The notes: generated by a model from the sequence alone, not told the origin. A stretch of DNA of 64,000 nucleotides from Euzebyales bacterium (GCA_035461305.1 DATHVN010000141.1:1-64000), one strand, 5' to 3'. Counted from the stretch's first letter, positions 55,083 through 63,729 are shown. Translations and numbers: made by a program.

Positions 55083-55541
55083 TCACTCCCGCTCGCGCAC
55101 CACGTAGGCAGCGGTGACGCCACGTTCGAACCCGAGCGCGCGCCAGAACGCATCGGCACGATCGCTGCCGTCCAGGACGATCAGCTCGTCGGTGTGGGCA
55201 CCGAGCTCGGTCAGCTGCCGCTGCAGTGCGTTGACCAATCGCCGCCCCACGCCGCGACGCCGGAACCGCTCCTCCACCGCCAGTCGGGACAGCACGGCCG
55301 TCCGGCCATCGTACGAACCGGCGATTGCGCCGACGAGCTGCGCATCCATCAATGCGATGATGACGAGCTCCGGATCTCGACGGCGGAGGCGGGCGATCTC
55401 GTTGCGGAACCCACGTGGCGACGGCGGGAGGTCGGCGCGCTCCCACAGCTGTGCGATGGCGTGGACGTCCCCGCGTCCGGCGCGTCGCACCGTCACATCG
55501 CGGGATCCGAGCTCTGCTGGGGATGCTCCCGATGCTGTCAT
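55083..55541 (-). CDS. GNAT family N-acetyltransferase
   Basis: 152 residues. The acetyl-CoA loop motif RRRGVGRRLVNALQRQ (motif A, Q/RxxGxG/A) is near residue 93, preceded by beta strands with VIIALMDAQLVGAIAGSYDG. FWRALGFERGVTAAYVVRE ends the domain. It transfers acetyl from acetyl-CoA to an amine or protein N-terminus; no substrate is indicated. It stands alone, divergent from the zinc-ribbon gene across a 280-bp spacer. Confidence 0.88.
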   Translation of the reverse strand: MTASGASPAELGSRDVTVRRAGRGDVHAIAQLWERADLPPSPRGFRNEIARLRRRDPELVIIALMDAQLVGAIAGSYDGRTAVLSRLAVEERFRRRGVGRRLVNALQRQLTELGAHTDELIVLDGSDRADAFWRALGFERGVTAAYVVRERE

Positions 55542-55669
55542 CTGTCCACTCCCGGTGCGAGGGCGGTGGCGGTCGTGGGCGGCGATGCAGCGGTTCGCTG
55601 CATTCGCAATCTGCCCGCGATCAGCGAACGGCCCGTGTCGTGGAGTTGATCATCTGAGTAATGCTATGG

Positions 55670-55699
55670 TTGCGCGCTGTGGCCATTCTAGGCTAGTCT
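55670..55699 (+). promoter_or_regulatory. possible promoter of the zinc-ribbon gene
   Basis: TTGCGC (55670-55675) and TAGTCT (55694-55699) are separated by 18 bp in an A/T-rich tract. A leader of about 115 nt would precede the ATG at 55824. Confidence 0.4.
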
Positions 55700-55823
55700 C
55701 ACGCTCGGCAATGCAGCCGTGACACAACCATGTTGGGGGTGGTCGGGGTGGTTGTCCATAGGTACATTGCCCATCAAACCAATTGCACGTGTCATCGAAC
55801 GCAAGTCGAAGGGGAGTCTGCGA

Positions 55824-56228
55824 ATGACGAAGCCCGAGATCTGGGGCCGGTGCCCGTCATGCGCCCGATGGTTCCCGTGCCCCAACTGGTTCCAGCGCGA
55901 TCAGGAGCACCCGACATGCCCACGCTGCGGGATCGAGCCCACGCGCATCGAAAACCGCGCACCACGGCCGCCCGCCGCCGTCAGGTGCGCTGAGCAATAC
56001 CGGGAGGATCTACGGGAATCACTCGGCAACGCCCTCAGCTACACCCACCAGCTGTGGGGCCTGTCCCGTTCCCTGTCCGCCTCGTCGCGGCTGACCACCG
56101 TCGCTGAGCAACTCGGTGAGCTCGAAGCGGTGCTGGAGGCCGAGCTCCGCCGCGCGGAGCTGATCGCCGGCGAGCTCGAACGCCTCGGCGAGTCGACGTC
56201 AGACTCGCAGTTGCCGGCGACCGCGTGA
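55824..56228 (+). CDS. zinc-ribbon plus coiled-coil protein of unknown function
   Basis: 134 residues from the ATG at 55824. The first 40 residues contain two cysteine pairs, CPSCARWFPC and CPRCG, forming a likely zinc ribbon, with three Trp nearby. Residues about 60-125 form a long helix rich in Leu/Glu/Arg (EQLGELEAVLEAELRRAEL). No signal peptide. I do not recognise the family. The layout suggests an oligomeric nucleic-acid or protein adaptor. It has its own A/T-rich upstream region and no operon partner. Confidence 0.65.
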   Translation: MTKPEIWGRCPSCARWFPCPNWFQRDQEHPTCPRCGIEPTRIENRAPRPPAAVRCAEQYREDLRESLGNALSYTHQLWGLSRSLSASSRLTTVAEQLGELEAVLEAELRRAELIAGELERLGESTSDSQLPATA

Positions 56229-56273
56229 CCGGAGGATCTGCGGATCCCGCAGACCCTTCCGAGCTCGGGCCCG

Positions 56274-56939
56274 TCAGCGGAACGGTAGGGCGAGCAGCCC
56301 CTCGACCACGCCAGGCAGGTCGACCGCGTTCACATCGGCGGCCTCGAAGGCCGTGACGGTGCCGCCTTCGTGACGGCTGGCGTAGCCGGTGACCAGGCCT
56401 GCGCGGCGGGCGCCGTGCACGTCCCACGAGTGCACGGCGACCATCGCCATGCGCTCGGGCGTGACCTCGTTGCGTTGCGCACAGTGGGTGTAGGGCAGCG
56501 GGGCGGGCTTCCAGCGCCGCACCTCGCCGACGTCGTGGCACGATGCGACGAGGTGGCGCAGACCAGCGCGCTCGAGCAGCTGCGCGGTCATGTCGGCATG
56601 GCCATTCGTCAGTGTGACCGCCGGCACACCAGCGTCGACCAGGCGTTCCAGGGCCGGCCGCACGTCCGGATGCGGGTCGAGATGCGCGAACCGCCGGAGC
56701 ACCGTCGCGGCCACCTCGTCGTCATCGAGCATCCGCTCCAACGTGTGCCGGGCGAGTTCGCGGAACGGCACGAAGTCACCGGCGCAGGTGAGGGCGAAGC
56801 CGTCGGACAGCACCTGCGAGAACCAACGCTGGAGGGTGCCGTCGGCAGCGCCGACCTCGTCCAGCGCCCGTCCAACCCCATCAAGCGAGAACAGCGTCTC
56901 GTTGACGTCGAAGGCGACGACCAAGGGGCGCAGCACCAT
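56274..56939 (-). CDS. HAD-superfamily hydrolase, haloacid dehalogenase type II
   Basis: 221 residues. Motif I is VVAFDVNETLFSL with the nucleophilic aspartate followed by Asn and Thr as in L-2-haloacid dehalogenases. Motif II is VTLTNGHADM, motif III RRWKPAPLPY, and motif IV HSWDVHGARRAG. The presence of the dehalogenase-type D-x-N-x-T and the WDxxGA-like motif IV favours L-2-haloacid dehalogenase over a phosphatase. It stands alone on the minus strand. Confidence 0.88.
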   Translation of the reverse strand: MVLRPLVVAFDVNETLFSLDGVGRALDEVGAADGTLQRWFSQVLSDGFALTCAGDFVPFRELARHTLERMLDDDEVAATVLRRFAHLDPHPDVRPALERLVDAGVPAVTLTNGHADMTAQLLERAGLRHLVASCHDVGEVRRWKPAPLPYTHCAQRNEVTPERMAMVAVHSWDVHGARRAGLVTGYASRHEGGTVTAFEAADVNAVDLPGVVEGLLALPFR

Positions 56940-57561
56940 CAGGGCAGTCTACGCGCCGCCTCTGAGACCGGCCGGACGGCACGCGCAGCCCGCCCGTACC
57001 GGTCGACAGATCCAGGACGTCGGTCCCAGGGGCCCGTCGCGCCGCGACGCGACTCGGCTGATGACGCCATTGCAGCACCGTCGTCGCCGTGGCGCCCGTG
57101 GTCGTCCTCGCTGCACCACCCGCCGCGGCGGTACAGTGCGCACCACGGGTGACGTCCTGCCAGTCCCGTGGTCGACGGCCTGCGCCATGACGCCTTCACA
57201 GTGACGTCGGCGACGTACCGTCGCCCGCGGCACCGTCATGCGGGTGGGCACGCTGGCGCTCGTGGGCCGCCGCTGGGCAACGTGATCGCCAACGACGCCG
57301 CAGCGTCCGCGAGGGGCGCGGCCAACCGCCTCGCCCGCGCCGGCATCGCCCAGCGGCGTTCGCCGGGCTGTTCGCGCCGGACGCTGCAGTGCGCCACGGT
57401 GCGATGGGGCGTCCCGCTGCGGACGATGGAGGTGCTGACGGCCGGCGGTACGACGGCGCCACCCAAAATGACCGGCGTACGATCATCGGTGCAAGATCTT
57501 GGGTATTGTCGCCGGGACACTGGCACGCAACCAGTCACGTCTCCTGCCGAGGAAACAGGTC
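56940..57561. other. 620-bp region without a supported gene
   Basis: A minus-strand fragment PGTDVLDLSTGTGGL (about 56990-57035) looks like SAM-methyltransferase motif I, but it is out of frame with anything further and no other methyltransferase motif follows. A plus-strand stretch around 57350-57470 (AGLFAPDAAVRHGAMGRP) has coding-like third positions but no start or family. The segment may hold decayed genes. Confidence 0.35.
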
Positions 57562-57798
57562 ATGGGTATCGGATCAAGCATCGCAATCATCGCGATCGGT
57601 GCGATCTTCGCGTTCGCGCTCGACTTCGACGTCGCGGGCCTCGACATCAGGGTCATCGGCTACATCCTGATGGCCGCGGGCCTGCTCGGCCTGCTGTTCA
57701 CCGCGCTCATCTTCGGGCGCCGCGACACGGGTCGGACCGTCGTTCGTGAGGAGCCTCGACGCCGCGAGGTCGTGCGCGAACGGGAGATCGACCGCTAG
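57562..57798 (+). CDS. small two-helix membrane protein, DUF6458-like
   Basis: 78 residues from the ATG at 57562: MGIGSSIAIIAIGAIFAFAL then FDVAGLDIRVIGYILMAAG and a second hydrophobic helix, then an Arg/Glu-rich cytoplasmic tail (residues about 52-78). This pattern (MGIG start, DVAG loop, GYILM) is widespread in actinobacteria and has no known role. It is followed 18 bp later by the O-methyltransferase, so they may be co-transcribed. Confidence 0.85.
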   Translation: MGIGSSIAIIAIGAIFAFALDFDVAGLDIRVIGYILMAAGLLGLLFTALIFGRRDTGRTVVREEPRRREVVREREIDR

Positions 57799-57816
57799 AA
57801 AGACATCGACGCGGTC

Positions 57817-58482
57817 GTGGGCGACGACGGCTTCGCGGCGGTCGACGCCTATCTCGACGATCTGTTCGGTGGCGACGACCCGGCGTTGATGGCCGGGCTC
57901 GCGCGCGCCGAGGCGGCCGGGCTGCCAGCGATCAACGTGTCGTCGAACCACGGTCGGCTGCTGCACGTCCTCGTGCTGGCGCGCCGGGCCACGCGTGTGC
58001 TCGAGATCGGCACGCTCGGCGGCTACAGCGCGATCTGGATGGCCCGCGCGCTGCCGCCGGACGGGCAGTTGGTATCGCTCGAGCGCGAGCCCGCGTACGC
58101 CGAGGCCGCCCGCGGCAGCATCGAATGCGCGGGCCTCGCGGACCGTGTCGAGATCCGCCTCGGGCGGGCACTCGACTCGCTGGCCGAGCTCGAGCGCGAG
58201 GGCGCCGGTCCGTTCGACATGGCGTTCATCGACGCCGACAAGGAGCCCTATGCCGACTACCTGCAGGCCGTGCTGCGCCTCTCGGCACCGGGCACGCTGA
58301 TCGTCGCCGACAACGTCGTCCGCAGCGGCTCGGTCGCCAGGGGGCCGTCCGACGACCCGGCCGTGACAGGCATCCAGCGGTTCAACGCCGCGCTGGCGGG
58401 CGACCCGGGGCTCGCGGGCGCCATCGTTCAGATGGTGGGCACCAAGGGCCACGACGGCATGGCGCTTGCCGTCGTCCGCTGA
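57817..58482 (+). CDS. SAM-dependent O-methyltransferase (family 3)
   Basis: 221 residues, GTG start. Motif I RVLEIGTLGGYSAIWMARAL binds SAM, FDMAFIDADKEPYADYL holds the metal-binding aspartates, and LIVADNVVRSGSV contains the third ligand, as in catechol-type and caffeoyl-CoA O-methyltransferases. It methylates a hydroxyl of a small aromatic or catechol using a divalent cation; the substrate is unknown. It converges with the ABC permease over 9 bp. Confidence 0.92.
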   Translation: MGDDGFAAVDAYLDDLFGGDDPALMAGLARAEAAGLPAINVSSNHGRLLHVLVLARRATRVLEIGTLGGYSAIWMARALPPDGQLVSLEREPAYAEAARGSIECAGLADRVEIRLGRALDSLAELEREGAGPFDMAFIDADKEPYADYLQAVLRLSAPGTLIVADNVVRSGSVARGPSDDPAVTGIQRFNAALAGDPGLAGAIVQMVGTKGHDGMALAVVR

Positions 58483-58491
58483 CGCTGGCGC

Positions 58492-59298
58492 TCACGTCAT
58501 GAGGTCACGTCGGGTGAACCCGACGACGCCCGCGACGGCGGCGACCAGCGGAACCGCGGCGAGTTGCGCCAGACCCGGCCAGTCGAAGCCCGTGAACAGC
58601 GGGCGCGCCCCGAGGTACCACGAGAACGGTGACACGGCCAGCATCCAGTCGGCATCGATCGTGGGGCCGATCGCGTCGAGCATGAACGCGCCCACGCCGA
58701 ACGCCGCGGCCACGCCCAGGCCGATCGCGCGCCGACCGGTGATTGCGCCGACCGCGAGGCCGATCGTGCCGAAGCCCAGGAGCAGCAGCAGCAGCCCGGT
58801 TGACCCGGCGACGACGTTGCCGATGGCCACGTCGAGGTCCAGCACGACGACCAACGCGATGGTCACGACCGTCAGCGCAGCGACCGGCACGAGGATGTTG
58901 AGCCACAGCGCTCCGAGGCGCTCCAGCAGCACCCGTGCACGGCCGACGGGTGCCGTCACCTCGAGCTCCAGCGTGCCGTCCTCCTCCTGGCCGGCGACCA
59001 AACGCGTCCCCGTGGCGATCGCGAAGACCGACAACAGGATCGGGCCGAGCAGGCCGTAGACGGTGGACGTGATGTAACCGGCGGGCGTGGCGATCTCGTC
59101 GTACCCGAAGGCGTTCACCATCGCCTCGGGCAGGTTCTCGACCATCGCCGCCATGTCATCGACGCCCATCACGGGGTAGAGGCCGATGTACATCGTCGCG
59201 ATCGCGGCCAGGGCGACGCTCCACAGCAGCAGCGCGCGGCGCTGGTCCGTCATGACGCCACCGAGCACCGTGCCCGGTACGGCGGTGTTCGCGGCCAT
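58492..59298 (-). CDS. ABC-2 type exporter permease
   Basis: 268 residues with six predicted membrane helices: RALLLWSVALAAIATMYIGL first, then YGLLGPILLSVFAIATG, and the EEDGTLELEVTAPVGRARVL loop typical of ABC-2 permeases of the drug/antibiotic type. The start ATG shares a base with the ATPase stop. It forms the channel of the exporter encoded with the next two genes. Confidence 0.9.
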   Translation of the reverse strand: MAANTAVPGTVLGGVMTDQRRALLLWSVALAAIATMYIGLYPVMGVDDMAAMVENLPEAMVNAFGYDEIATPAGYITSTVYGLLGPILLSVFAIATGTRLVAGQEEDGTLELEVTAPVGRARVLLERLGALWLNILVPVAALTVVTIALVVVLDLDVAIGNVVAGSTGLLLLLLGFGTIGLAVGAITGRRAIGLGVAAAFGVGAFMLDAIGPTIDADWMLAVSPFSWYLGARPLFTGFDWPGLAQLAAVPLVAAVAGVVGFTRRDLMT

Positions 59299-60221
59299 CA
59301 GTGGGTCACCTCCCGTGCGCGACGGTCGTCTGCCGGCACGCGGTAGAAGTCCAGGAACAGGTCCTCGAGCTCGCGGTCCTGCGCGGACCACGCCGTCACG
59401 CGGTACGCCGCCGCAGCCTTGAGCAGTGCGTCCGGCTCCCCCCGCAGCACGCATCGCAGCGTCCTGCCGTCCACGGTCGCGTCCTCGACGCCGGGCAGCG
59501 ACGAGAACGCCACGACGTCGATGTGCTCGGCGAAGCGCAGCTCCACGACCTGGCCGGCGCGGTGACGCAGCGTCCGGACGTCGTCGGTGTCGACGACCAC
59601 CCCGTCGCGGATGATCGCAACCCTGCCAGCGACGTCCTCGACCTCGCTGAGCACGTGCGAGGACATGAACACTGTCGCCCCCGCGTCCCGGGACTCACGC
59701 ACCAGATCGAGGAACTCGCGTTGCAGCAGAGGGTCCAGCCCGCTCGACGGCTCGTCGAGGATCAGCAGCTCGGGTCGGTGCATGAACGCCTGCACGACGC
59801 CGACCTTCTGCTTGTTGCCCTTCGACAGCCCGCGGATCGGCCGGTCGAGATCGAGGCCGAAGCGCTCGGCCAGCGGGCCGATGCCATCGTCGCCGGCACC
59901 GCCGCGCAGGCGCGAGAGGTAGCGCAGCAGCTGGCCGGCGGTCCGCCGGCCGGACATGGCGAGCTCACCCGGGATGTACCCGATGCGGGCCCGCAGCGCG
60001 GGTCCGCCGCCGGCCGGCGAGGTGCCGAGGACCTCCGCACGGCCCTCGGTGGGCCGCAGCAGGTCGAGCAGCACCCGGATCGTCGTCGACTTCCCCGCAC
60101 CGTTGGGCCCGAGGAACCCGAAGATCTCACCGCGCTCGACCTCGAGGTCGAGGCCATCGAGCGCCCGGACCCTCCCGTAGTCTTTGACCAGTCGCTGCGT
60201 GCGGATCACGACGTCGTTCAT
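59298..60221 (-). CDS. ABC exporter ATP-binding protein
   Basis: 307 residues. Walker A GPNGAGKSTTIRVLLDLL, signature-like LSKGNKQKVGVVQAFM, Walker B LLILDEPSSGLDP, and an H-loop (MSSHVLSEVED) make a complete ABC ATPase of the drug-resistance (CcmA/DrrA) type. The C-terminal 90 residues are an accessory domain (QVVELRFAEHIDV). It overlaps the TetR gene by 4 bp upstream and the permease downstream, making a three-gene operon. Confidence 0.93.
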   Translation of the reverse strand: MNDVVIRTQRLVKDYGRVRALDGLDLEVERGEIFGFLGPNGAGKSTTIRVLLDLLRPTEGRAEVLGTSPAGGGPALRARIGYIPGELAMSGRRTAGQLLRYLSRLRGGAGDDGIGPLAERFGLDLDRPIRGLSKGNKQKVGVVQAFMHRPELLILDEPSSGLDPLLQREFLDLVRESRDAGATVFMSSHVLSEVEDVAGRVAIIRDGVVVDTDDVRTLRHRAGQVVELRFAEHIDVVAFSSLPGVEDATVDGRTLRCVLRGEPDALLKAAAAYRVTAWSAQDRELEDLFLDFYRVPADDRRAREVTH

Positions 60222-60898
60222 GACCCTGCTCCCTCCTGTGGCTCGGCTCCGTCGACGAACGCACTGCGCATGACCTTGGCGACCTCCTCGGTGACGAGCC
60301 CCTCGGTGAACATCTCGAGCACGGGACCGATGTAGGCCGCGGAGGCCTGCGGGTCCGCGAGCTCCGACGGGTCGCTGGTGAGGTCGACGCCCAAGAGGCG
60401 CTCGACGTGCTTGTGCAGCACCAAGGCGCCCAGCGTCCAGATCGTGAGCACGGCGGCCCGGCCGTGCGGATAGTCGGTCGGGCGCAGTGACCCCGCCCGG
60501 ACGCCCTCGGCCATGTATCGGGCGGCGTCGGCCACCATCTCGTCGATCAGCGTCGCGACGTGCGGCGACCCGTCGGCCAGGCTGCGCGCTAGGTACCGGG
60601 TCAGGGGCACGTCCTGCTTGGCGCGCCGCATGGCGGCCGCGACGTCGAGGGCGGGCCCCTGCGCCATCGCCTCCTGCTTGTTGCTACGGATGATCCCGGC
60701 GACGTACTCGTCGCAGGCGTACCGCAGCCCGTCCTTGGTGCCGAAGTGGTGGATCACCAGGCCGGGTGACACGCCAGCCTCCGCGGCGATGGCGCGCACG
60801 CTGGTGGCCGCGATGCCGTCCGCGGCGAACCGCGTGATCGCGGCGTCGCGGATGCGCGCCCGCGCGGTCCGGTCCTCGACGGCAGCTGCTGAACGCAT
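60218..60898 (-). CDS. TetR family transcriptional regulator
   Basis: 226 residues. The N-terminal helix-turn-helix (RIRDAAITRFAADGIAATSV then IAAEAGVSPGLVIHHFGTKD) is canonical. The large ligand domain (residues about 65-215) is helical. It is the first gene of its operon with the ABC exporter and should repress its own operon until a toxic ligand binds. The ATG lies 7 bp after a -10 box, so the mRNA is likely leaderless, with operators right in the promoter. Confidence 0.92.
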   Translation of the reverse strand: MRSAAAVEDRTARARIRDAAITRFAADGIAATSVRAIAAEAGVSPGLVIHHFGTKDGLRYACDEYVAGIIRSNKQEAMAQGPALDVAAAMRRAKQDVPLTRYLARSLADGSPHVATLIDEMVADAARYMAEGVRAGSLRPTDYPHGRAAVLTIWTLGALVLHKHVERLLGVDLTSDPSELADPQASAAYIGPVLEMFTEGLVTEEVAKVMRSAFVDGAEPQEGAGS

Positions 60899-60905
60899 GT
60901 TCAAT

Positions 60906-60934
60906 ATACTAAACAACTGTTCAGTGCAATGCAA
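60906..60934 (-). promoter_or_regulatory. tetR/ABC operon promoter
   Basis: On the minus strand, TTGCAT (60934-60929) and TAGTAT (60911-60906) are spaced by exactly 17 bp. The start ATG follows the -10 box after 7 nt, so transcription would begin at or within one base of the A of ATG: a leaderless message. Confidence 0.65.
60909..60924. promoter_or_regulatory. TetR operator candidate
   Basis: The 16-bp dyad CTNAACANNTGTTNAG is fully symmetric in its defined bases and overlaps the spacer and -10 of the tetR promoter. TGTTCAG recurs in the flanking direct repeat at 60943-60949, suggesting a second half-site. Confidence 0.6.
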
Positions 60935-60960
60935 CCCCCCACTGTTCAGCGCAATGCACC
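60916..60960. repeat. 19-bp direct repeat in the divergent promoter region
   Basis: ACTGTTCAGYGCAATGCA occurs at 60916-60933 and at 60941-60958, 25 bp apart. This places two identical faces about 2.4 helical turns apart, suited to cooperative regulator binding between the tetR and ABC promoters. Confidence 0.7.
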
Positions 60961-60980
60961 CCCGACGTCGCACGTCACCC

Positions 60981-61072
60981 TTCCGTCCAGCGTCCACGCC
61001 CTGTAGCGTGAGGTGCATGTTGGCGGTCCGGTAACCCGACCCGGCTCCCGCGCGCACCACCGCGGCGGGAGC
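60981..61072 (+). promoter_or_regulatory. promoter, five-codon leader ORF and hairpin before the ABC ATPase gene
   Basis: TTCCGT (60981-60986) and TAGCGT (61004-61009) are 17 bp apart. Seven bases later an ATG (61017) opens a five-codon frame, MLAVR, ending in TAA at 61034. An 8-bp perfect stem (61044-61051 with 61065-61072) follows before the true gene start at 61113. The order promoter, tiny leaderless ORF, hairpin, gene resembles an attenuation leader but could be chance. Confidence 0.35.
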
Positions 61073-61112
61073 TGTGGTCCGTGCGTCCGCACACCTCACA
61101 TCGGAGCCGCCG

Positions 61113-61940
61113 ATGTCCTCCCCACCCATCGCGGGCACCACGCCCGCCATCGCGCTCGTCTCGCTCGGCAAGATCTTCCGCCGCGCCGAGGGCGCCGCCC
61201 TGCGGTCGCGCGGCACCGTGACGGCGCTCGACGACATCACGTTCGAGGTCGCACAGCGCGAGACGGTCGCGGTGCTCGGCCAGAACGGCTCGGGCAAGTC
61301 GACCCTGGTGCGCGTCCTGTCGACCCTGCTGCTGCCCGAGCACGGCAGCGCGCGCGTGTTCGGCCACGACGTTGTCGCCGAAGCGGCCGTCGTGCGCCGC
61401 CTCGTCAACCGCGTGTCGGTCGAGGCGTCGTTCTTCAAGCGCATGTCGGCCGTCGAAAACCTGAGCTACGCCGCGAGGTTCCACGGGCTGACGCCCTCGC
61501 GGACGCGGTCGGCCATCCCTGTGATCCTCAGCGCCATCGGCTTTCCACCGGACCGCCGCGGCGAGCCTATGGAGAACCTGTCGCGCGGCATGCAGCAGAA
61601 GGTCGCGCTCGCGCGGGCGCTGCTGACGTCACCCACGCTGCTGCTGCTCGACGAACCGACCACCGGGCTCGATCCGCGGTCGAGGCGCGAGGTGCAGCAG
61701 TTCGTGCGCGAGATGCGCAACCGCCACGACGTGACGATCCTGCTGTGCACCCATGACCTCGACGAGGCCGAGGCGCTCGCCGATCGGATCGGCGTGCTTG
61801 ACCGTGGCCAGCTGATCGCGCTCGACACGGTCACCGGCCTGTGCCGCCGCTACGACGCCTCGTCGCTGGAGGACATGTTCTTCGCCGCGACCGGCCGGAC
61901 GCTCGCCGACGAGGCCGACGACCAGGAGGTCCACGCATGA
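61113..61940 (+). CDS. ABC exporter ATP-binding protein
   Basis: 275 residues from the ATG at 61113. Walker A GQNGSGKSTLVRVLSTLL, signature LSRGMQQKVALARALL, Walker B LLLLDEPTTGLDP, and the H-loop CTHDLDEAEAL are complete. It pairs with the permease 30 bp downstream. The layout (ATPase then ABC-2 permease) is the usual two-gene exporter; nodulation-factor- or drug-type transport is typical. It is divergent from the tetR operon and may share its regulation. Confidence 0.92.
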   Translation: MSSPPIAGTTPAIALVSLGKIFRRAEGAALRSRGTVTALDDITFEVAQRETVAVLGQNGSGKSTLVRVLSTLLLPEHGSARVFGHDVVAEAAVVRRLVNRVSVEASFFKRMSAVENLSYAARFHGLTPSRTRSAIPVILSAIGFPPDRRGEPMENLSRGMQQKVALARALLTSPTLLLLDEPTTGLDPRSRREVQQFVREMRNRHDVTILLCTHDLDEAEALADRIGVLDRGQLIALDTVTGLCRRYDASSLEDMFFAATGRTLADEADDQEVHA

Positions 61941-61971
61941 CCGGCGCCATGCGGAGGGAGACGAGGCAGCC

Positions 61972-62832
61972 GTGACCGCTCACCGTCCCGGGCACGCGTC
62001 GGAGCGCGGCGCCTGGTCGCTGCGCCACGAGCTCATCGGGCTGTCGGGCATCGTCGAGCGCAACTTCTACCTGGTCCGGCGCTACGTTTGGTGGGACCTG
62101 GCGTTCTTCGTGTGGACCGTGGCCAACACGCTGACCGTGGTGTTCATCGCCCGCGGGGTCGAGGCCACCGGAGGCACGCTCGACGTCAACCGCACCGCGG
62201 CGTACCTGCTGATCGGCGGCGTCGTCTGGGCCTACCTCGGGAACATCTTCGAGATCATCACGGAGACGGTCGCGTGGGAGCGCTGGGAGGGCACGATCGA
62301 GTACACGTTCATGGCGCCGTTGTCCCGTCCTGTGCACCTGCTCGGGATGGGAGCGTTCGCGATCCTGTACGGGGTGGCGAGGGCCACGCTGCTGTTCGGC
62401 GTGTGCGCGATGTTCTTCGACCTGGCCCTGCCGGGTGCGGACTACGGCGCCGCGTTGCTGGTCCTGAGCGTGGCCTCGGTGTCGTTCGTCGGGCTCGGGA
62501 TGATGACCGCCGTCCTGCCGCTGATCTCGCCCGAGAAGGGCACGCAGCTCGGCTTCGTCGCGCAGGGCGTCCTGCTGGTGGTCTCGGGCGTCTACGCCCC
62601 GGTCGCCGTGCTGCCGGGCTGGATGCAGGCGATCGCGACCGTCTCGCCGGCGACCTACGCGCTCGACGGGATCCGCGGTGCGATCCTGTCGGGAGAGGGT
62701 GTGGCCACGATGGGCGACGAGCTGCTCCCGCTCGCCGTCATCGGCGTCGTGACGATCCCGCTGGGCCTCGCCGTGTTCCGGGCCGGCGAGCGCTACGCCA
62801 AGCGCCACGGCAAGTTGAAGCGCAGCGGCTGA
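61972..62832 (+). CDS. ABC-2 type exporter permease
   Basis: 286 residues, GTG start. Six membrane helices from about residue 40 (WWDLAFFVWTVANTLTVVFI) to 275, with the family loop YTFMAPLSRPVHLLGMGAF and LPGWMQAIATVSPATYALDG near the C-terminus, as in ABC-2/NodJ-type permeases. It completes the exporter with the ATPase just upstream. It converges with the second permease on the minus strand, with about 30 bp between stops. Confidence 0.9.
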   Translation: MTAHRPGHASERGAWSLRHELIGLSGIVERNFYLVRRYVWWDLAFFVWTVANTLTVVFIARGVEATGGTLDVNRTAAYLLIGGVVWAYLGNIFEIITETVAWERWEGTIEYTFMAPLSRPVHLLGMGAFAILYGVARATLLFGVCAMFFDLALPGADYGAALLVLSVASVSFVGLGMMTAVLPLISPEKGTQLGFVAQGVLLVVSGVYAPVAVLPGWMQAIATVSPATYALDGIRGAILSGEGVATMGDELLPLAVIGVVTIPLGLAVFRAGERYAKRHGKLKRSG

Positions 62833-62864
62833 CCGACCGTGCAGCCGGTCTGCGAGGAAGACCT

Positions 62865-63710
62865 CTAGAGGTCGCGGCGGCGCAGCCGCCATGCCGCGAG
62901 CAGCAGCAGGATCACCGCGTAGCAGACCGACCAGACGATCAGCGACGTCGGCGGCGGCGCGGAGCCGGCGAACGGGTTGCCACCCGCGGCCTGGCGTGCG
63001 ACCAGCAGCGCCGACGGCTGTTGGAGGTAGAACGATGCCCCGCGCCAGAGCGCGTCGCTGGGGATGAGCAGGCTCGTGCCGATGCCGATCAGCTGCATCG
63101 TCTGGTTGCGCAGCTGGTCGCCCACCAGCTCGATGATGCCGGCCAGCCACGCGACACCGAACAGGCAGAAGGTCACCACACCACTGGTGACGCCCGACCA
63201 CGTCGTGCTCGCCAGGAGCCCGACCGAAAGGAGGACGACCAGCTCGAGCGCCAGCACCGCCAGCGCCCGTACCGGATCCAAGGGGCTGTACTCGGCGATG
63301 CCGGTTGCGATGCCCAGCACCGCCATGGTCATCAACGTGATGTAGCCCACCGTCACGAGCACGAACGCCAGCCACCGTTGGGCCAGCCATGACGTGCGGG
63401 ACAGCGGCCGGGCGAGCACGGCGTGCAGCACCCCGGAATCGACCTCGGTGGCGACTGCGCCACTGGCCAGGAAGATCGCCAGCAGCGCCGCGAGGAACCG
63501 CACGATGTACAGGCCGAGCACGGTGATGATCGTCGCACCGAGCGCCAGCTCGACGCGATCCGTGCCCCGGGAGGTCACGTTGCTGTACAGCGCGTGGAAC
63601 CCGAAGCCGAACAGCGCGAGGAACGCGACGCTGAGGACCACACCGATCAGCACGAGCCGCCGGCTCACGGCCTCGCGCATGCTCAGCCGGGTGATCGCCA
63701 GCGCCGTCAC
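62865..63710 (-). CDS. ABC-2 type membrane protein (ABC transporter permease)
   Basis: 281 residues from the GTG at 63710. Six helices, with the ABC-2 family loop EVDSGVLHAVLARPLSRTSW near residue 100 and a Gly/Pro-rich extracellular loop before the last helix. It follows an ATPase gene by about 20 bp on the same strand, so the two form a third exporter. The substrate is unknown. Confidence 0.88.
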   Translation of the reverse strand: MTALAITRLSMREAVSRRLVLIGVVLSVAFLALFGFGFHALYSNVTSRGTDRVELALGATIITVLGLYIVRFLAALLAIFLASGAVATEVDSGVLHAVLARPLSRTSWLAQRWLAFVLVTVGYITLMTMAVLGIATGIAEYSPLDPVRALAVLALELVVLLSVGLLASTTWSGVTSGVVTFCLFGVAWLAGIIELVGDQLRNQTMQLIGIGTSLLIPSDALWRGASFYLQQPSALLVARQAAGGNPFAGSAPPPTSLIVWSVCYAVILLLLAAWRLRRRDL

Positions 63711-63729
63711 CGTCGCCCACCTCCGACGG

